Part shown: positions 36,549 through 45,865 of the stretch, in pieces
Position numbering within the stretch: the first letter of the stretch is position 1
Layout: every line of letters starts with the position of its first letter
Assembly (NCBI GenBank): GCA_944325355.1
Contig: CALUZS010000006.1
Coordinates: forward strand, 62,001-126,000
Source: an uncultured Parabacteroides sp.
GTDB lineage: Bacteria; Bacteroidota; Bacteroidia; Bacteroidales; Tannerellaceae
Length of the DNA: 64,000 nucleotides
Direction of reading: 5' to 3'
Program-made: the position numbers and the translations under genes
The notes under the pieces: generated by a model
The model's database searches: none
Seen by the model: only the letters and a program-made list of their open reading frames with translations
What the model was told of the DNA's origin: nothing

Positions 36549-37043
36549 ATGAAGTTTTATGCTTATGTTCTCGTGGGAACGTTAGCTTTGTTGTTCATGG
36601 CTGCGGGTTCCAAGCATGCTAAACTTTCCGAAGGATTGAATCCCGGAGATTTGGCGCCGAGAATAGAAATTCCGGAAAACGGTAGTGATATTACTTTTCG
36701 GAACAGCGAAAGCCGGTATACGCTTTTGAATTTTTGGGCGGCGTATGATGCCGAGTCCAGATTGAAGAATGTACAGCTTTCGAATGCAGTTAAAAAAATG
36801 GATTCTTCTAAAATTGCGTTTTATTCGGTTTCTTTGGATGAGAATCCGTCGGTGTTTAAAGAGACCGTTCGTTTGGACCAGTTGCCTGCAGGTACGCAAT
36901 TTCAAGTGGAATCGGGTACAGAATCGGAAATTTATAAGGATTACGCCTTGGAAAAGGGGTTAAGAAATTTCCTTATTGATGGCAACGGAATGATTGTGGC
37001 CGTTAATGTTGCCGCTTCCGATTTGGAAAAGATTTTGAATTAG
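36549..37043 (+). CDS. Thioredoxin-fold (TlpA/redoxin-like) protein lacking active-site cysteines
   Basis: About 164 residues from the ATG at 36549 (MKFYAYVLVGTLALLFMAAG, an N-terminal anchor or signal peptide); the ATG at 36516 is an alternative. The fold reads like TlpA: GLNPGDLAPRIEIPENGSDI, then SRYTLLNFWAAYDAESR, where FWAxWCxxC would be expected, then FYSVSLDENPSVFKETV and FLIDGNGMIVAVN. Both redox cysteines are absent, so it cannot be a classical thiol oxidoreductase. A binding or chaperone role is possible. It is monocistronic. Confidence 0.75.
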   Translation: MKFYAYVLVGTLALLFMAAGSKHAKLSEGLNPGDLAPRIEIPENGSDITFRNSESRYTLLNFWAAYDAESRLKNVQLSNAVKKMDSSKIAFYSVSLDENPSVFKETVRLDQLPAGTQFQVESGTESEIYKDYALEKGLRNFLIDGNGMIVAVNVAASDLEKILN

Positions 37044-37183
37044 AATTGATCTTTATTGCAGAATGCAGTGAGTCATTATGGTAGGCTTCGGCATTGTGTC
37101 GGTACAAGGAGACCGTTTTTACGAAAGCTTATGCTTGTAAGTTTCAATGCCGGATGTTTTTCCATCTTGACGTGCTTAAAGAG

Positions 37184-37218
37184 AAAAGAGCCAAGATTTA
37201 TTTTATCTTGGCTCTTTT
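37184..37218 (-). terminator. Bidirectional terminator after the GH20 gene
   Basis: A 14-bp stem (AAAAGAGCCAAGAT at 37184-37197, complement at 37205-37218) with a 7-base loop, T-runs on both strands. It closes the GH20 gene (stop at 37236). The remaining spacer 37044-37183 shows no gene. Confidence 0.8.
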
Positions 37219-37235
37219 TCTTTTTTATTTTGCCA

Positions 37236-39581
37236 TTAGTGGAACAGGGAATTTGCATCAATGGGCATAAATTCCTTTTCATCGGCTTTACGCATACTGA
37301 CATGTCCGTCGTTCCAGATAGAAGGCCAGCCGCCTATTTCGTTGGACAGAAATATCACTTTAAATTCATGCAGACCTTTTGCCAAAGCTACGGATTTGTC
37401 TTTGCGCGAATACCGTTTGACTTCACCTCCATTGTCTACCAGTAGTTTCCCGTCGACCCACACTTCCTCATTGTCCGATGAAAAAAAGTAAACACCGTCT
37501 TCCGGAATCAGAAGATAGCCTTGGGCAATGGCAGAGTAGGGAGTGAAATGATTTAATGACCCACCATAAGGGACTGCATCGGTCAGCTCCGATAACTCTT
37601 TAAGCACCGATTCTTTCCAATCGGTAACGTTCGCAAGTTCGGAGGTACGCAAAAGCTCTCCTTTCGCTTTTTTTAAAGTCAATCCGGGTTTTACATCCAC
37701 TTGTTTTGCCGGTGCAAACGTCTGTTTTTCGATTGTGATGGTGCGGACATTGCTCATTTTTCCGGAAGGAAGAACCGAACGGATTTTTAAAGTTGCCGAT
37801 TCCTTGAAAGGAATCGGTTGCGTATAAACCGTAGAATTGTCATCCGGTTCGCTGCCGTCGGTCGTATAGACCATTTTTACCGGACGGGTAGTCTTGAATT
37901 CCATATTGACGGAATCGGTAAAAGCGACAAAATTGCAAGAACCATTCGGCTGTTCCGGTTGCGGAATGTAGTAATTGATATTATGTTTATCCAATCGAAC
38001 TAATGCGTTGTCCAGCCTACGTTCGAAGTCTTTGTAATCTTTTCGCCCGACAGGTGTCCAGGCGATTTCGGAAAGCGCCAAGATACGAGGATAGGTCCTG
38101 TATTCGCGCAGTTCGTTGGTGTACAAATATTCCGCCCATACATTGCACTGTACTCCCAATACAAAATTCTCTTTTTGGGCTTTTACCAAGGAATCAGGCA
38201 CAGGGTCGTACGCATAAACTCTTTCGATAGGATCGTAACCGCCTATGGATACCGGTTCAATTTTGGGATCTCCCTGGTACTGGTCGATATACATTCCATT
38301 GCTTCCCGGGGTCATTATCACATTGTGGTTCATATTGGCGGCAGCAATACCTCCTTGTTCTCCACGCCAAGACATGACTGTCGCCGATTCGGCCAATCCG
38401 CCTTCCAATATTTCATCCCATCCGATAATCTTTTTGCCGTATTTCTCCAATACTTTTTCCATCCGTTGGATGAAATAGCTTTGCAGGCGTGCTTCGGGCG
38501 AATGGTTTCTGTCGCCTTTCAGTCCCTCTTCCTTTATGCGTTTCTGGCAAAGCGGGCAGTTTTCCCAATAGATTTTCGGGCATTCGTCTCCACCGATATG
38601 GAAATATTCGCCGGGGAAAAGAGGAACAACTTCGGCTATCACATCTTCCAGAAAGCGGAAAGTCTCTTCTTTGCCTGCACAGAGGACAATGTCTTCAACG
38701 CCCCAAAGCAGTCGGGGTGATGCAACCTGTTCTCCGGTACAGGAGAGTTCCGGATAAGCACAGATGGCTGCTAATTCGTGTCCGGGCATTTCTATTTCCG
38801 GAACAATCGTAATAAAACGGTCAGCTGCATATTTTACAACCTCTTTTATCTCTTCTTGCGTGTAATATCCATTGATTACTGTTCCGTCTTTTTCCGTTCG
38901 TGTGGAGCCGACCTCGGTCAGTTTCGGATATTTTTTTATTTCAATTCTCCATGCCTGGTCGTCTGTCAGGTGCCAGTGGACACGGTTTATCTTGAACAGA
39001 GCCAATACATCGAGTTGTTTCTTGATGTTTTCGACAGAGATAAAATGGCGGCAGGGGTCTAACAGCATACCGCGATATTTGAAACGCGGCTCATCCTTGA
39101 TGGATACAGCCGGGATATTCCATTCAACATCGTCTACGACTTTGGAACTCTCTATTTCTGCCGGAAGCAGTTGCATAAGCGTCTGCATACCGTAGAACAG
39201 ACCTTGCTGTGTCTTTGCCTTTATCGTGATTCCTGGAGGGGTGACATCAAGCGTATAACCTTCGTCATTGCCTGTCGCCAGATTGGGATCGAGAAGGAGC
39301 AAGATGCCGTTCCTTGCTTCTTGGCTGGAAACTTCGATTGAATATCCGGTGGAAGCCTTTAATTTCGCTGCGAAGAATTCAGCGACTTTCAGGTTGGGTT
39401 CGGCTGTATATATCTTGGTGTTTTTTGTCAGTTTGAAAGTTCCGTCGTTTTGTGTTAAGCTTGCCGGTGCGGGAATGATATTTATTCCCCGATTATAAAG
39501 CTTTTGCTCGGAGGATTGTTCCGAGCAAGAGCTTAACAGTATGGAAACACCGACACATAATGATTTCAATAAAGTATTCAT
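37236..39581 (-). CDS. Beta-N-acetylhexosaminidase (GH20) lipoprotein
   Basis: 781 residues from the ATG at 39581 (MNTLLKSLCVGVSILLSSCS, lipobox LLSSC); a TTG further upstream is less likely. Residues about 20-150 form the GH20b domain; the catalytic barrel starts at EPRFKYRGMLLDPCRHF and holds HIGGDECPKIYW with the D332-E333 pair for substrate-assisted catalysis. A chitobiase C-like module follows (TTDGSEPDDNSTVYTQPIPF), then a PA14-like domain (YLLIPEDGVYFFSSDNEEVW). It probably removes terminal GlcNAc/GalNAc from host glycans at the cell surface. It starts 13 bp after the glyA stop, on the same strand. Confidence 0.93.
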   Translation of the reverse strand: MNTLLKSLCVGVSILLSSCSEQSSEQKLYNRGINIIPAPASLTQNDGTFKLTKNTKIYTAEPNLKVAEFFAAKLKASTGYSIEVSSQEARNGILLLLDPNLATGNDEGYTLDVTPPGITIKAKTQQGLFYGMQTLMQLLPAEIESSKVVDDVEWNIPAVSIKDEPRFKYRGMLLDPCRHFISVENIKKQLDVLALFKINRVHWHLTDDQAWRIEIKKYPKLTEVGSTRTEKDGTVINGYYTQEEIKEVVKYAADRFITIVPEIEMPGHELAAICAYPELSCTGEQVASPRLLWGVEDIVLCAGKEETFRFLEDVIAEVVPLFPGEYFHIGGDECPKIYWENCPLCQKRIKEEGLKGDRNHSPEARLQSYFIQRMEKVLEKYGKKIIGWDEILEGGLAESATVMSWRGEQGGIAAANMNHNVIMTPGSNGMYIDQYQGDPKIEPVSIGGYDPIERVYAYDPVPDSLVKAQKENFVLGVQCNVWAEYLYTNELREYRTYPRILALSEIAWTPVGRKDYKDFERRLDNALVRLDKHNINYYIPQPEQPNGSCNFVAFTDSVNMEFKTTRPVKMVYTTDGSEPDDNSTVYTQPIPFKESATLKIRSVLPSGKMSNVRTITIEKQTFAPAKQVDVKPGLTLKKAKGELLRTSELANVTDWKESVLKELSELTDAVPYGGSLNHFTPYSAIAQGYLLIPEDGVYFFSSDNEEVWVDGKLLVDNGGEVKRYSRKDKSVALAKGLHEFKVIFLSNEIGGWPSIWNDGHVSMRKADEKEFMPIDANSLFH

Positions 39582-39594
39582 GTTTCCAATTATC

Positions 39595-40881
39595 TTATTT
39601 GTCCCATGCAAAGATTGGATAATCTTTCATGGTTTTGTTTACTTTTTCTTTTACGGCGTTGATAGTTTTCTCACATTCAGGAGCAGACAATACCGTGTCA
39701 ATCATTTCTACGATTTCCTCCATCAACGGCTCTTTTGCTCCACGGGTAGTGATTGCCGGAGTACCGACACGGATGCCGGATGTCTGGAACGCAGAACGGC
39801 TGTCGAACGGAACCATATTCTTGTTCACCGTGATGTCGGCAGCAACCAGCGCTTTTTCGGCTACTTTACCGGTCAGTTCAGGGAACTTCTTGCGGAGGTC
39901 TATCAACATGCTGTGGTTGTCGGTTCCATCAGATACGATTTTGTAACCTTTATCCATGAACGCTTTTGCCATGACGGCCGCATTTTTTTTGACTTGAGCC
40001 TGGTATGTTTTATATTCAGGTTCGAGAGCTTCTCCGAAAGCAACGGCTTTAGCAGCAATAACATGCTCTAACGGACCTCCTTGTATACCCGGGAAAACTG
40101 CCGAATCCAAAAGTTGTGACATTTTTTTTATCTCACCTTTCGGAGTTTTCTTTCCCCAGGGATTTTCAAAATCTTGCCCAAGCAAAATGATACCGCCGCG
40201 CGGTCCTCTTAAAGTTTTATGGGTAGTAGATGTTACAATGTGCGCATATTTTAACGGATTGTCGAGCAGTCCGGCCGCAATGAGTCCGGCAGGATGTGCC
40301 ATGTCAATCATCAGGATGGCTCCGACTTTGTCGGCTATTTCACGCATGCGTTTGTAATCCCATTCGCGTGAGTAGGCAGAACCACCTCCAATAATCAATT
40401 TTGGTTTTTCTCGTAATGCGACTTCTTCCATTTGGTCGTAATCCACTCGTCCTGTATCTTCCTTTACATTATATTCTGTTGCACGATAAATGATACCGGA
40501 GCTGTTAACCGGTGATCCATGGGAGAGGTGTCCTCCATGCGACAGATTCAGTCCGAGAAAAGTATCTCCCGGATTCAGGACAGCCAAAAAGACAGCTGCA
40601 TTGGCCTGTGCTCCGGAATGTGGTTGTACGTTTACCCATTCTGCGTTGAAGAGCTTTTTTAATCGTTCGATTGCTACAGTTTCACTTTGGTCGACAATCT
40701 CACAGCCGCCATAATAACGTTTTCCGGGATACCCTTCTGCATATTTGTTTGTCAGGCAACTTCCCATTGCAGCCATTACTTGGTCGCTTACGAAATTTTC
40801 AGAAGCAATTAATTCGATTCCTTTCAATTGTCTCTGATGTTCTTTTTCGATGATGTCGAAAATAATGTTGTCTCTTTTCAT
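39595..40881 (-). CDS. glyA: Serine hydroxymethyltransferase
   Basis: 428 residues, [20 protein letters not shown], then [20 protein letters not shown], the classic SHMT start. The PLP-binding lysine lies in [17 protein letters not shown]. Full length. It interconverts serine and glycine with tetrahydrofolate, feeding one-carbon metabolism. A TAAATTTG -7 box is at 40922-40915. The GH20 gene lies 13 bp behind it and may be read through. Confidence 0.97.
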   Translation of the reverse strand: MKRDNIIFDIIEKEHQRQLKGIELIASENFVSDQVMAAMGSCLTNKYAEGYPGKRYYGGCEIVDQSETVAIERLKKLFNAEWVNVQPHSGAQANAAVFLAVLNPGDTFLGLNLSHGGHLSHGSPVNSSGIIYRATEYNVKEDTGRVDYDQMEEVALREKPKLIIGGGSAYSREWDYKRMREIADKVGAILMIDMAHPAGLIAAGLLDNPLKYAHIVTSTTHKTLRGPRGGIILLGQDFENPWGKKTPKGEIKKMSQLLDSAVFPGIQGGPLEHVIAAKAVAFGEALEPEYKTYQAQVKKNAAVMAKAFMDKGYKIVSDGTDNHSMLIDLRKKFPELTGKVAEKALVAADITVNKNMVPFDSRSAFQTSGIRVGTPAITTRGAKEPLMEEIVEMIDTVLSAPECEKTINAVKEKVNKTMKDYPIFAWDK

Positions 40882-40914
40882 GTTTTGTTTGTTTATTTAT
40901 GAAAAACATAGCTG

Positions 40915-40922
40915 CAAATTTA
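40915..40922 (-). promoter_or_regulatory. -7 box (TAAATTTG) for glyA
   Basis: An exact TAnnTTTG match on the minus strand, 33 bp upstream of the glyA ATG. Confidence 0.45.
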
Positions 40923-41060
40923 AGCTTTTTGCCCGAATTTTGTAATGCAAATGGCAGTGTATTTCTCCAAATCTTTTAAAAATGATATAAAACATGGGGA
41001 TTTTACAGAAAAAAGTTTTTAATATACCAATATCGGAATTTATAAATTCTATATTTTCTC

Positions 41061-41068
41061 TAACTTTG
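41061..41068 (+). promoter_or_regulatory. -7 box (TAACTTTG) for the GNAT gene
   Basis: An exact TAnnTTTG match 25 bp before the ATG at 41094. It overlaps the palindrome ACTTTGCAAAGT (41063-41074). Confidence 0.5.
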
Positions 41069-41093
41069 CAAAGTCACTGTTCAGGAAAAGAAT

Positions 41094-41645
41094 ATGATAA
41101 TTGAGACAAATCGATTGAGGTTTAGGAAATTGATTCCGAAGGATTTTCATGATTTGGCTTTATTGTTGCAGGATGAAGATGTAATGTATGCTTATGAAGG
41201 AGCATTTACAGATTTGGAAGTGCGAAGCTGGTTGGAAAAGCAAATGAGCCGATATGAAAAAGACGGGTTCGGTTTATGGGGCGTGGAGCTGAAAGGCTGC
41301 TCCGGTCTGATAGGCCAATGTGGAATTACTTACCAGGATTGTAAAGGCGAGACCGTACCGGAAATCGGTTATTTGTTCCGGAAAGAGTTTTGGCATAAGG
41401 GTTATGCTACAGAATCGGCAATTGCATGCAGGGAATATGCTTTTCAGGTCTTAGGCTTTGAACGTATTTATTCCATCATCCGTGACTCTAATGAAGCTTC
41501 CCGGAAAGTTGCTGAGCGGAACGGCATGCGGAAAGTAGGTGAAATGATGAAACATTACCGGGGAGTCGACATGCTACATTATATATATTGTATAGAACGG
41601 GCGGACAGGTTGCCGGAGCCGCATGGTTGTTTCCGGAAATTGTGA
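41094..41645 (+). CDS. GNAT family N-acetyltransferase (RimJ/RimL-like)
   Basis: 183 residues. MIIETNRLRFRKLIPKDFHD is the typical start of the RimJ/RimL branch. The acetyl-CoA motif A lies in PEIGYLFRKEFWHKGYATES and AIACREYAFQVLGFERIYSI, with SNEASRKVAERNGMRKVGEM as motif B. The substrate (protein N-terminus or small molecule) is not determined. It precedes cysQ by 69 bp on the same strand and may be co-transcribed, though nothing connects it functionally to sulfate. Confidence 0.88.
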   Translation: MIIETNRLRFRKLIPKDFHDLALLLQDEDVMYAYEGAFTDLEVRSWLEKQMSRYEKDGFGLWGVELKGCSGLIGQCGITYQDCKGETVPEIGYLFRKEFWHKGYATESAIACREYAFQVLGFERIYSIIRDSNEASRKVAERNGMRKVGEMMKHYRGVDMLHYIYCIERADRLPEPHGCFRKL

Positions 41646-41714
41646 AATTGATGTTCCGTTTTTCCGGCAAATAGGTGAGACATAAGAAAAGATTACTGTT
41701 AAAATGATAATAAT

Positions 41715-42521
41715 ATGGATTATAAGAATTTTCTATACTTGGCTATACGGACGGCAATTGATGCCGGGAAAGCGATAATGGATATTTATACAGATCCGGC
41801 ATCAGATTTCGGAATTGAGCGGAAAGAAGACAATTCGCCGTTGACATTGGCTGATAAAGCAGCAAATAAATTGATAGTCCAGGCTTTATCGGTTACGTCA
41901 TTCCCGATATTGAGTGAAGAGGGGAAACTGTGCCCTTATGAAGAACGCAAGGAATGGAAAACATTGTGGGTTGTTGATCCTTTGGATGGTACAAAAGAAT
42001 TCATTAAAAAAAACGGTGAGTTTACTGTAAATATAGCATTGGTAAATGATGGAAATCCGGTATTGGGTGTGATTTATGTCCCTGCCAGAAAAGAATTGTA
42101 TTATGCGTCTGATGGAACCGGGGCATATAAGATGATTGCGGTTGATTATGAAAATCAGCCTTCGATAGAGTATATTTTGGAGAAATCCATCCGGTTGCCA
42201 TTAGACTTAGGGCATCAGGGAATCGTTGTTGTCGCTTCCCGTTCTCATTTGACGGAGGAGACGGCTGCATATATCGATAATTTACGAAAGAAAGGGCAGC
42301 CGGTTACTTTAATCAGCAGTGGCAGCAGCTTGAAAATCTGTTTGGTTGCAGAAGGTTCCGCTGATGTTTATCCCCGTTTTGCGCCAACAATGGAATGGGA
42401 TACCGCAGCAGGGCATGCGATAGCCCGTGCTGCCGGATGCAATATGTATGGAATCGATGAAAAGACTGTGCTGGTATACAATAAGGAGGATTTGCATAAT
42501 CCGTGGTTTATAGTGAAATAA
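41715..42521 (+). CDS. cysQ: 3'(2'),5'-bisphosphate nucleotidase
   Basis: 268 residues of the inositol monophosphatase superfamily. Metal-binding motifs: the Glu of PILSEEGK, WVVDPLDGTKEFIKKNG (DPxDGT) and EWDTAAGHAIARAAG (WDxAAG). ERKEDNSPLTLADKAA is characteristic of CysQ. It converts 3'-phosphoadenosine 5'-phosphate (PAP), the by-product of sulfotransferases, to AMP, relieving product inhibition. Its place before the sulfate activation genes and a sulfotransferase fits this role well. The next gene is 152 bp away and has its own promoter. Confidence 0.93.
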   Translation: MDYKNFLYLAIRTAIDAGKAIMDIYTDPASDFGIERKEDNSPLTLADKAANKLIVQALSVTSFPILSEEGKLCPYEERKEWKTLWVVDPLDGTKEFIKKNGEFTVNIALVNDGNPVLGVIYVPARKELYYASDGTGAYKMIAVDYENQPSIEYILEKSIRLPLDLGHQGIVVVASRSHLTEETAAYIDNLRKKGQPVTLISSGSSLKICLVAEGSADVYPRFAPTMEWDTAAGHAIARAAGCNMYGIDEKTVLVYNKEDLHNPWFIVK

Positions 42522-42632
42522 GGAGGAGAGAATGTCTCGGTTGCAAAAAAGGGACGTTTGTCAAATTGTTGATAGTATTGGTTTAAATGTTAAAAAAACA
42601 GCGGTGGTTCTTTTCTGCATACAGATTCTTAT

Positions 42633-42665
42633 TAAATTTGCCAGCGTACGTTCAATTATAATTGA
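42633..42665 (+). promoter_or_regulatory. Internal promoter and palindrome before the sulfate permease gene
   Basis: TAAATTTG at 42633-42640 is an exact -7 box. It is followed by the perfect 14-bp palindrome TCAATTATAATTGA (42652-42665), ending 8 bp before the ATG at 42674. The palindrome would lie in the leader around the ribosome site, suited to a repressor or RNA-level control. Confidence 0.5.
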
Positions 42666-42673
42666 CAAGAAAG

Positions 42674-44224
42674 ATGACTTTTGATGTAGTATTTGTGTTA
42701 TTGGCACTGGTAGGGATGATTGTCGCATTGATTATGGATAAGCTGCGACCAGGAATAGTGTTATTAACGGTTGTGGTTTCTTTCCTTTGTGTGGGTATAT
42801 TGTCGCCGCAAGAGATGCTGGAAGGTTTTAGCAATAAAGGAATGATAACGGTGGCCATGTTGTTTCTTGTCAGCGAAGGTATCCGTCAGAGTGGCGCTTT
42901 AAGCGAGTTTATCAAGAAGCTCCTTCCACAAAAATGTTCGAGTGTCTTTAAAGGACAATTACATATCTTACCTTCTGTTGCATGTATTTCGGCCTTTTTG
43001 AACAATACTCCGGTTGTCGTCATATTTGCTCCGATTATCAAGCGGTGGGCGGAATCGGTTCATCTTCCTGCTACGAAATTTCTTATTCCTCTGTCGTATG
43101 TGACAATTTTGGGCGGAATATGTACATTAATCGGTACGTCAACAAATTTGGTAGTACATGGAATGGTTTTGGAAGCGGGTTACGAAGGCTTCAGTATGTT
43201 TGAATTGGGCAAGGTGGGCGTTGTAATAGCTGTTGCCGGTATAATTTACTTGTTTTTCTGTTCCGGGAAATTATTGCCAACATATCGGGAAGACCGGAAA
43301 GAGCAAGAGGATGAAGATGCTCCGAATAACTTGCATAAAGTGGAAGCCGTTCTTGGCGCCCGTTTTCCGGGGTTGAATAAAACGTTGGGAGAGTTTAATT
43401 TTACTCGCCATTATGGTGCAATCGTCAAAGAGGTTATCAGCAGAGGGGTGCGTTATCACCAAAACTTGGATAAGGTTGTCCTGCATGAAGGTGACACTTT
43501 AATTTTGTGGGCTGATGATTCATTTATACCGACGTGGGGAGAATCGAGTGTTTTTTTAATGATTGCTAACGGAAAAGATCATCAGGAACCGGTGTCGAAG
43601 AAAAAAAGATATTTGGCGTTGGGTTTACTTATTGTAATGATTGTAGGAGCAACGATAGGCGAGTTGCCATATGTGAAGGAAACTTTTCCCGACATGCAGC
43701 TGGATATGTTCTTTTTTGCCAGCATTACAACCATCATCATGGCATGGACAAAAATATTTCCACCGAAGAAATATACTAAATATATATCGTGGGATATTTT
43801 AATAACGATTGCTTGTGCGTTTGCAATCAGCAAAGCAATGGAAAATTCTGGATTCGCTTCAATGATTGCCAGTCGCATCATCACAATGGCTGACGATTTG
43901 GGCCCATATGCATTGCTTGCCATCATCTTTATTATTACAAATATTTTTACGGAGTTGATTACCAATAATGCTGCTGCCGCACTTAGTTTCCCGATTGCTT
44001 TGTCGGTTGCAACACAGTTGAATGTGGACCCGATGCCTTTCTTTGTTGTTATTTGCGTGGCGGCATCGGCAAGTTTCAGCTCTCCGATTGGATATCAGAC
44101 AAACCTGATTGTACAAAGTATCGGAGGGTATAAGTTTACGGATTTTATCAAGATTGGATTGCCATTGAATATAATCACGTTCCTTATTTCTGTATTTTTA
44201 ATTCCGTTGATATGGGAGTTCTGA
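42674..44224 (+). CDS. SLC13 family anion permease, probable sulfate importer
   Basis: 516 residues from the ATG at 42674 (MTFDVVFVLLALVGMIVALI). A dozen or so membrane spans in two repeats, with the conserved SLC13/DASS motifs SAFLNNTPVVVIFAPIIKRW, TLIGTSTNLVVHGMVL and, in the second half, ITNNAAAALSFPIAL and SSPIGYQTNLIV. A cytoplasmic RCK_C-like insert (about 215-300; KTLGEFNFTRHYGAIV, LHEGDTLILWA) is typical of bacterial sulfate-type members. Context beside cysC, cysD and cysN strongly suggests sulfate. The next gene starts after 33 bp. Confidence 0.88.
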   Translation: MTFDVVFVLLALVGMIVALIMDKLRPGIVLLTVVVSFLCVGILSPQEMLEGFSNKGMITVAMLFLVSEGIRQSGALSEFIKKLLPQKCSSVFKGQLHILPSVACISAFLNNTPVVVIFAPIIKRWAESVHLPATKFLIPLSYVTILGGICTLIGTSTNLVVHGMVLEAGYEGFSMFELGKVGVVIAVAGIIYLFFCSGKLLPTYREDRKEQEDEDAPNNLHKVEAVLGARFPGLNKTLGEFNFTRHYGAIVKEVISRGVRYHQNLDKVVLHEGDTLILWADDSFIPTWGESSVFLMIANGKDHQEPVSKKKRYLALGLLIVMIVGATIGELPYVKETFPDMQLDMFFFASITTIIMAWTKIFPPKKYTKYISWDILITIACAFAISKAMENSGFASMIASRIITMADDLGPYALLAIIFIITNIFTELITNNAAAALSFPIALSVATQLNVDPMPFFVVICVAASASFSSPIGYQTNLIVQSIGGYKFTDFIKIGLPLNIITFLISVFLIPLIWEF

Positions 44225-44257
44225 TACTTGAATTGGGAATTGCAAATAGAAAAAATA

Positions 44258-44863
44258 ATGACAGGGAATAATATATATCCGATATTTGAGAAAATGCAAG
44301 GACGTAAAGAGAAGGAGGAACTGTTACGTCAGCATGGATTAATGATTTGGTTTACCGGTTTGAGCGGTTCAGGGAAAAGTACGATTGCCGTAGCCTTGGA
44401 AAAGGCATTGCATGAGCAAGGCTTTTTATGCCGCATATTGGATGGAGATAACATCCGAAGCGGTATTAATAATAATCTGGGCTTTTCGGCAGAAGACCGT
44501 GTGGAGAATATACGTCGGATAGCTGAAATCGGCAAATTGTTTGTCGATACGGGAATCATAACACTGGCTGCATTTATCAGCCCAAGTAATGAACTCCGGA
44601 AGATGGCAGCTGAGATTATTGGAAAAGAAAATTTTGTAGAAGTCTATGTAAGTACCTCTCTTGAAGAATGCGAACGTAGAGATGTGAAAGGGTTGTATGC
44701 AAAAGCCAGAAAAGGAGAGATTAAGAATTTTACCGGCATCTCGGCTCCGTTTGAAAAACCTTTGCATCCGGATATCGCATTAGATACGGCGTTGCTTCCC
44801 GTAGAGGAATCGGTACAGCGGCTGCTGGATTTGATATTGCCGAAAGTGAGCATGAAAAATTGA
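44258..44863 (+). CDS. cysC: Adenylyl-sulfate kinase
   Basis: 201 residues from the ATG at 44258 (MTGNNIYPIFEKMQGRKEKE); the frame extends to a TTG ten codons earlier. The P-loop GLSGSGKST (G34-T42) and the APS-kinase motifs LDGDNIRSGINNNLGFS, DRVENIRRIAEIGKLF and AFISPSNELRKMA are clear. It phosphorylates APS to PAPS, the sulfuryl donor. It stands alone here, not fused to CysN as in many bacteria. cysD follows after 48 bp. Confidence 0.96.
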   Translation: MTGNNIYPIFEKMQGRKEKEELLRQHGLMIWFTGLSGSGKSTIAVALEKALHEQGFLCRILDGDNIRSGINNNLGFSAEDRVENIRRIAEIGKLFVDTGIITLAAFISPSNELRKMAAEIIGKENFVEVYVSTSLEECERRDVKGLYAKARKGEIKNFTGISAPFEKPLHPDIALDTALLPVEESVQRLLDLILPKVSMKN

Positions 44864-44911
44864 GATAGAAACGATAAAAATATACAATACATATATAATA
44901 AAGAAAAGATT

Positions 44912-45820
44912 ATGTCTGATTATAAATTAAGCCATTTGCAGGAGTTGGAAGCGGAATCCATTCATATTATCCGGGAAGTCGCTGCCGAGTTTGAGAATCC
45001 TGTAATGCTTTATTCCATAGGCAAAGATTCATCGGTAATGGTGCGTTTGGCGGAAAAAGCATTCGCGCCGGGAAAAGTTCCGTTTCCTTTGATGCACATA
45101 GATTCGAAATGGAAGTTTAAGGAAATGATTCAGTTCCGGGATGAATATGCACGGAAGTATGGCTGGAATCTGATAGTAGAATCCAATATGGAAGCGTTCA
45201 AAGCCGGGGTAGGCCCTTTTACACATGGCAGTAAAGTCCATACAGATTTGATGAAAACGCAAGCATTGCTTCATGCTCTTGACAAATATAAGTTTGATGC
45301 GGCTTTCGGTGGTGCGCGTAGGGATGAAGAGAAAAGTAGGGCAAAAGAACGGATTTTCTCATTTCGTGACAAATTCCATCAATGGGATCCGAAGAACCAG
45401 CGACCGGAATTGTGGGATATTTATAATGCCCGTATCCATAAAGGCGAAAGCATCAGGGTTTTTCCTTTGAGTAATTGGACAGAGTTAGACATTTGGCAGT
45501 ATATTCGTTTGGAAAATATACCTATCGTTCCGCTCTATTTTGCGAAAGAGCGCCCAATTGTGGAAATTGATGGCAATCTGATTATGGCAGACGATGACCG
45601 GTTACCGGAACAGTACCGAGATAAGATTCGGATGCGGAAAGTTCGTTTCCGCACATTGGGCTGTTGGCCGTTGACCGGAGCCGTTGAAAGCGATGCCGAT
45701 ACAATTGAGAAAATCGTAGAGGAGATGATGACGACAACAAAGAGCGAACGGACTACACGTGTCATCGATTTCGACCAGGACGCAAGTATGGAGCAGAAAA
45801 AGCGTGAAGGATATTTTTAG
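44912..45820 (+). CDS. cysD: Sulfate adenylyltransferase subunit 2
   Basis: 302 residues, [20 protein letters not shown], with the PP-loop-type ATP site [20 protein letters not shown] and [19 protein letters not shown]. The C-terminus [15 protein letters not shown] is characteristic. With CysN it adenylates sulfate to APS, driven by GTP. It lies between cysC and cysN with 45-48 bp gaps. Confidence 0.97.
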   Translation: MSDYKLSHLQELEAESIHIIREVAAEFENPVMLYSIGKDSSVMVRLAEKAFAPGKVPFPLMHIDSKWKFKEMIQFRDEYARKYGWNLIVESNMEAFKAGVGPFTHGSKVHTDLMKTQALLHALDKYKFDAAFGGARRDEEKSRAKERIFSFRDKFHQWDPKNQRPELWDIYNARIHKGESIRVFPLSNWTELDIWQYIRLENIPIVPLYFAKERPIVEIDGNLIMADDDRLPEQYRDKIRMRKVRFRTLGCWPLTGAVESDADTIEKIVEEMMTTTKSERTTRVIDFDQDASMEQKKREGYF

Positions 45821-45865
45821 GGACTAGGATAAAATAAAAAACTAAGAATAGAGATACAAAACACA

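Noticed and set aside
37056..37445. Open frame of 129 codons on the plus strand
   Set aside because: It is antisense to the GH20 gene for most of its length and crosses that gene's terminator.
41063..41074. Palindrome ACTTTGCAAAGT as a regulator operator
   Set aside because: It arises from the -7 box TAACTTTG followed by CAAAGT and may be chance; only this single short copy was noted near the GNAT gene.
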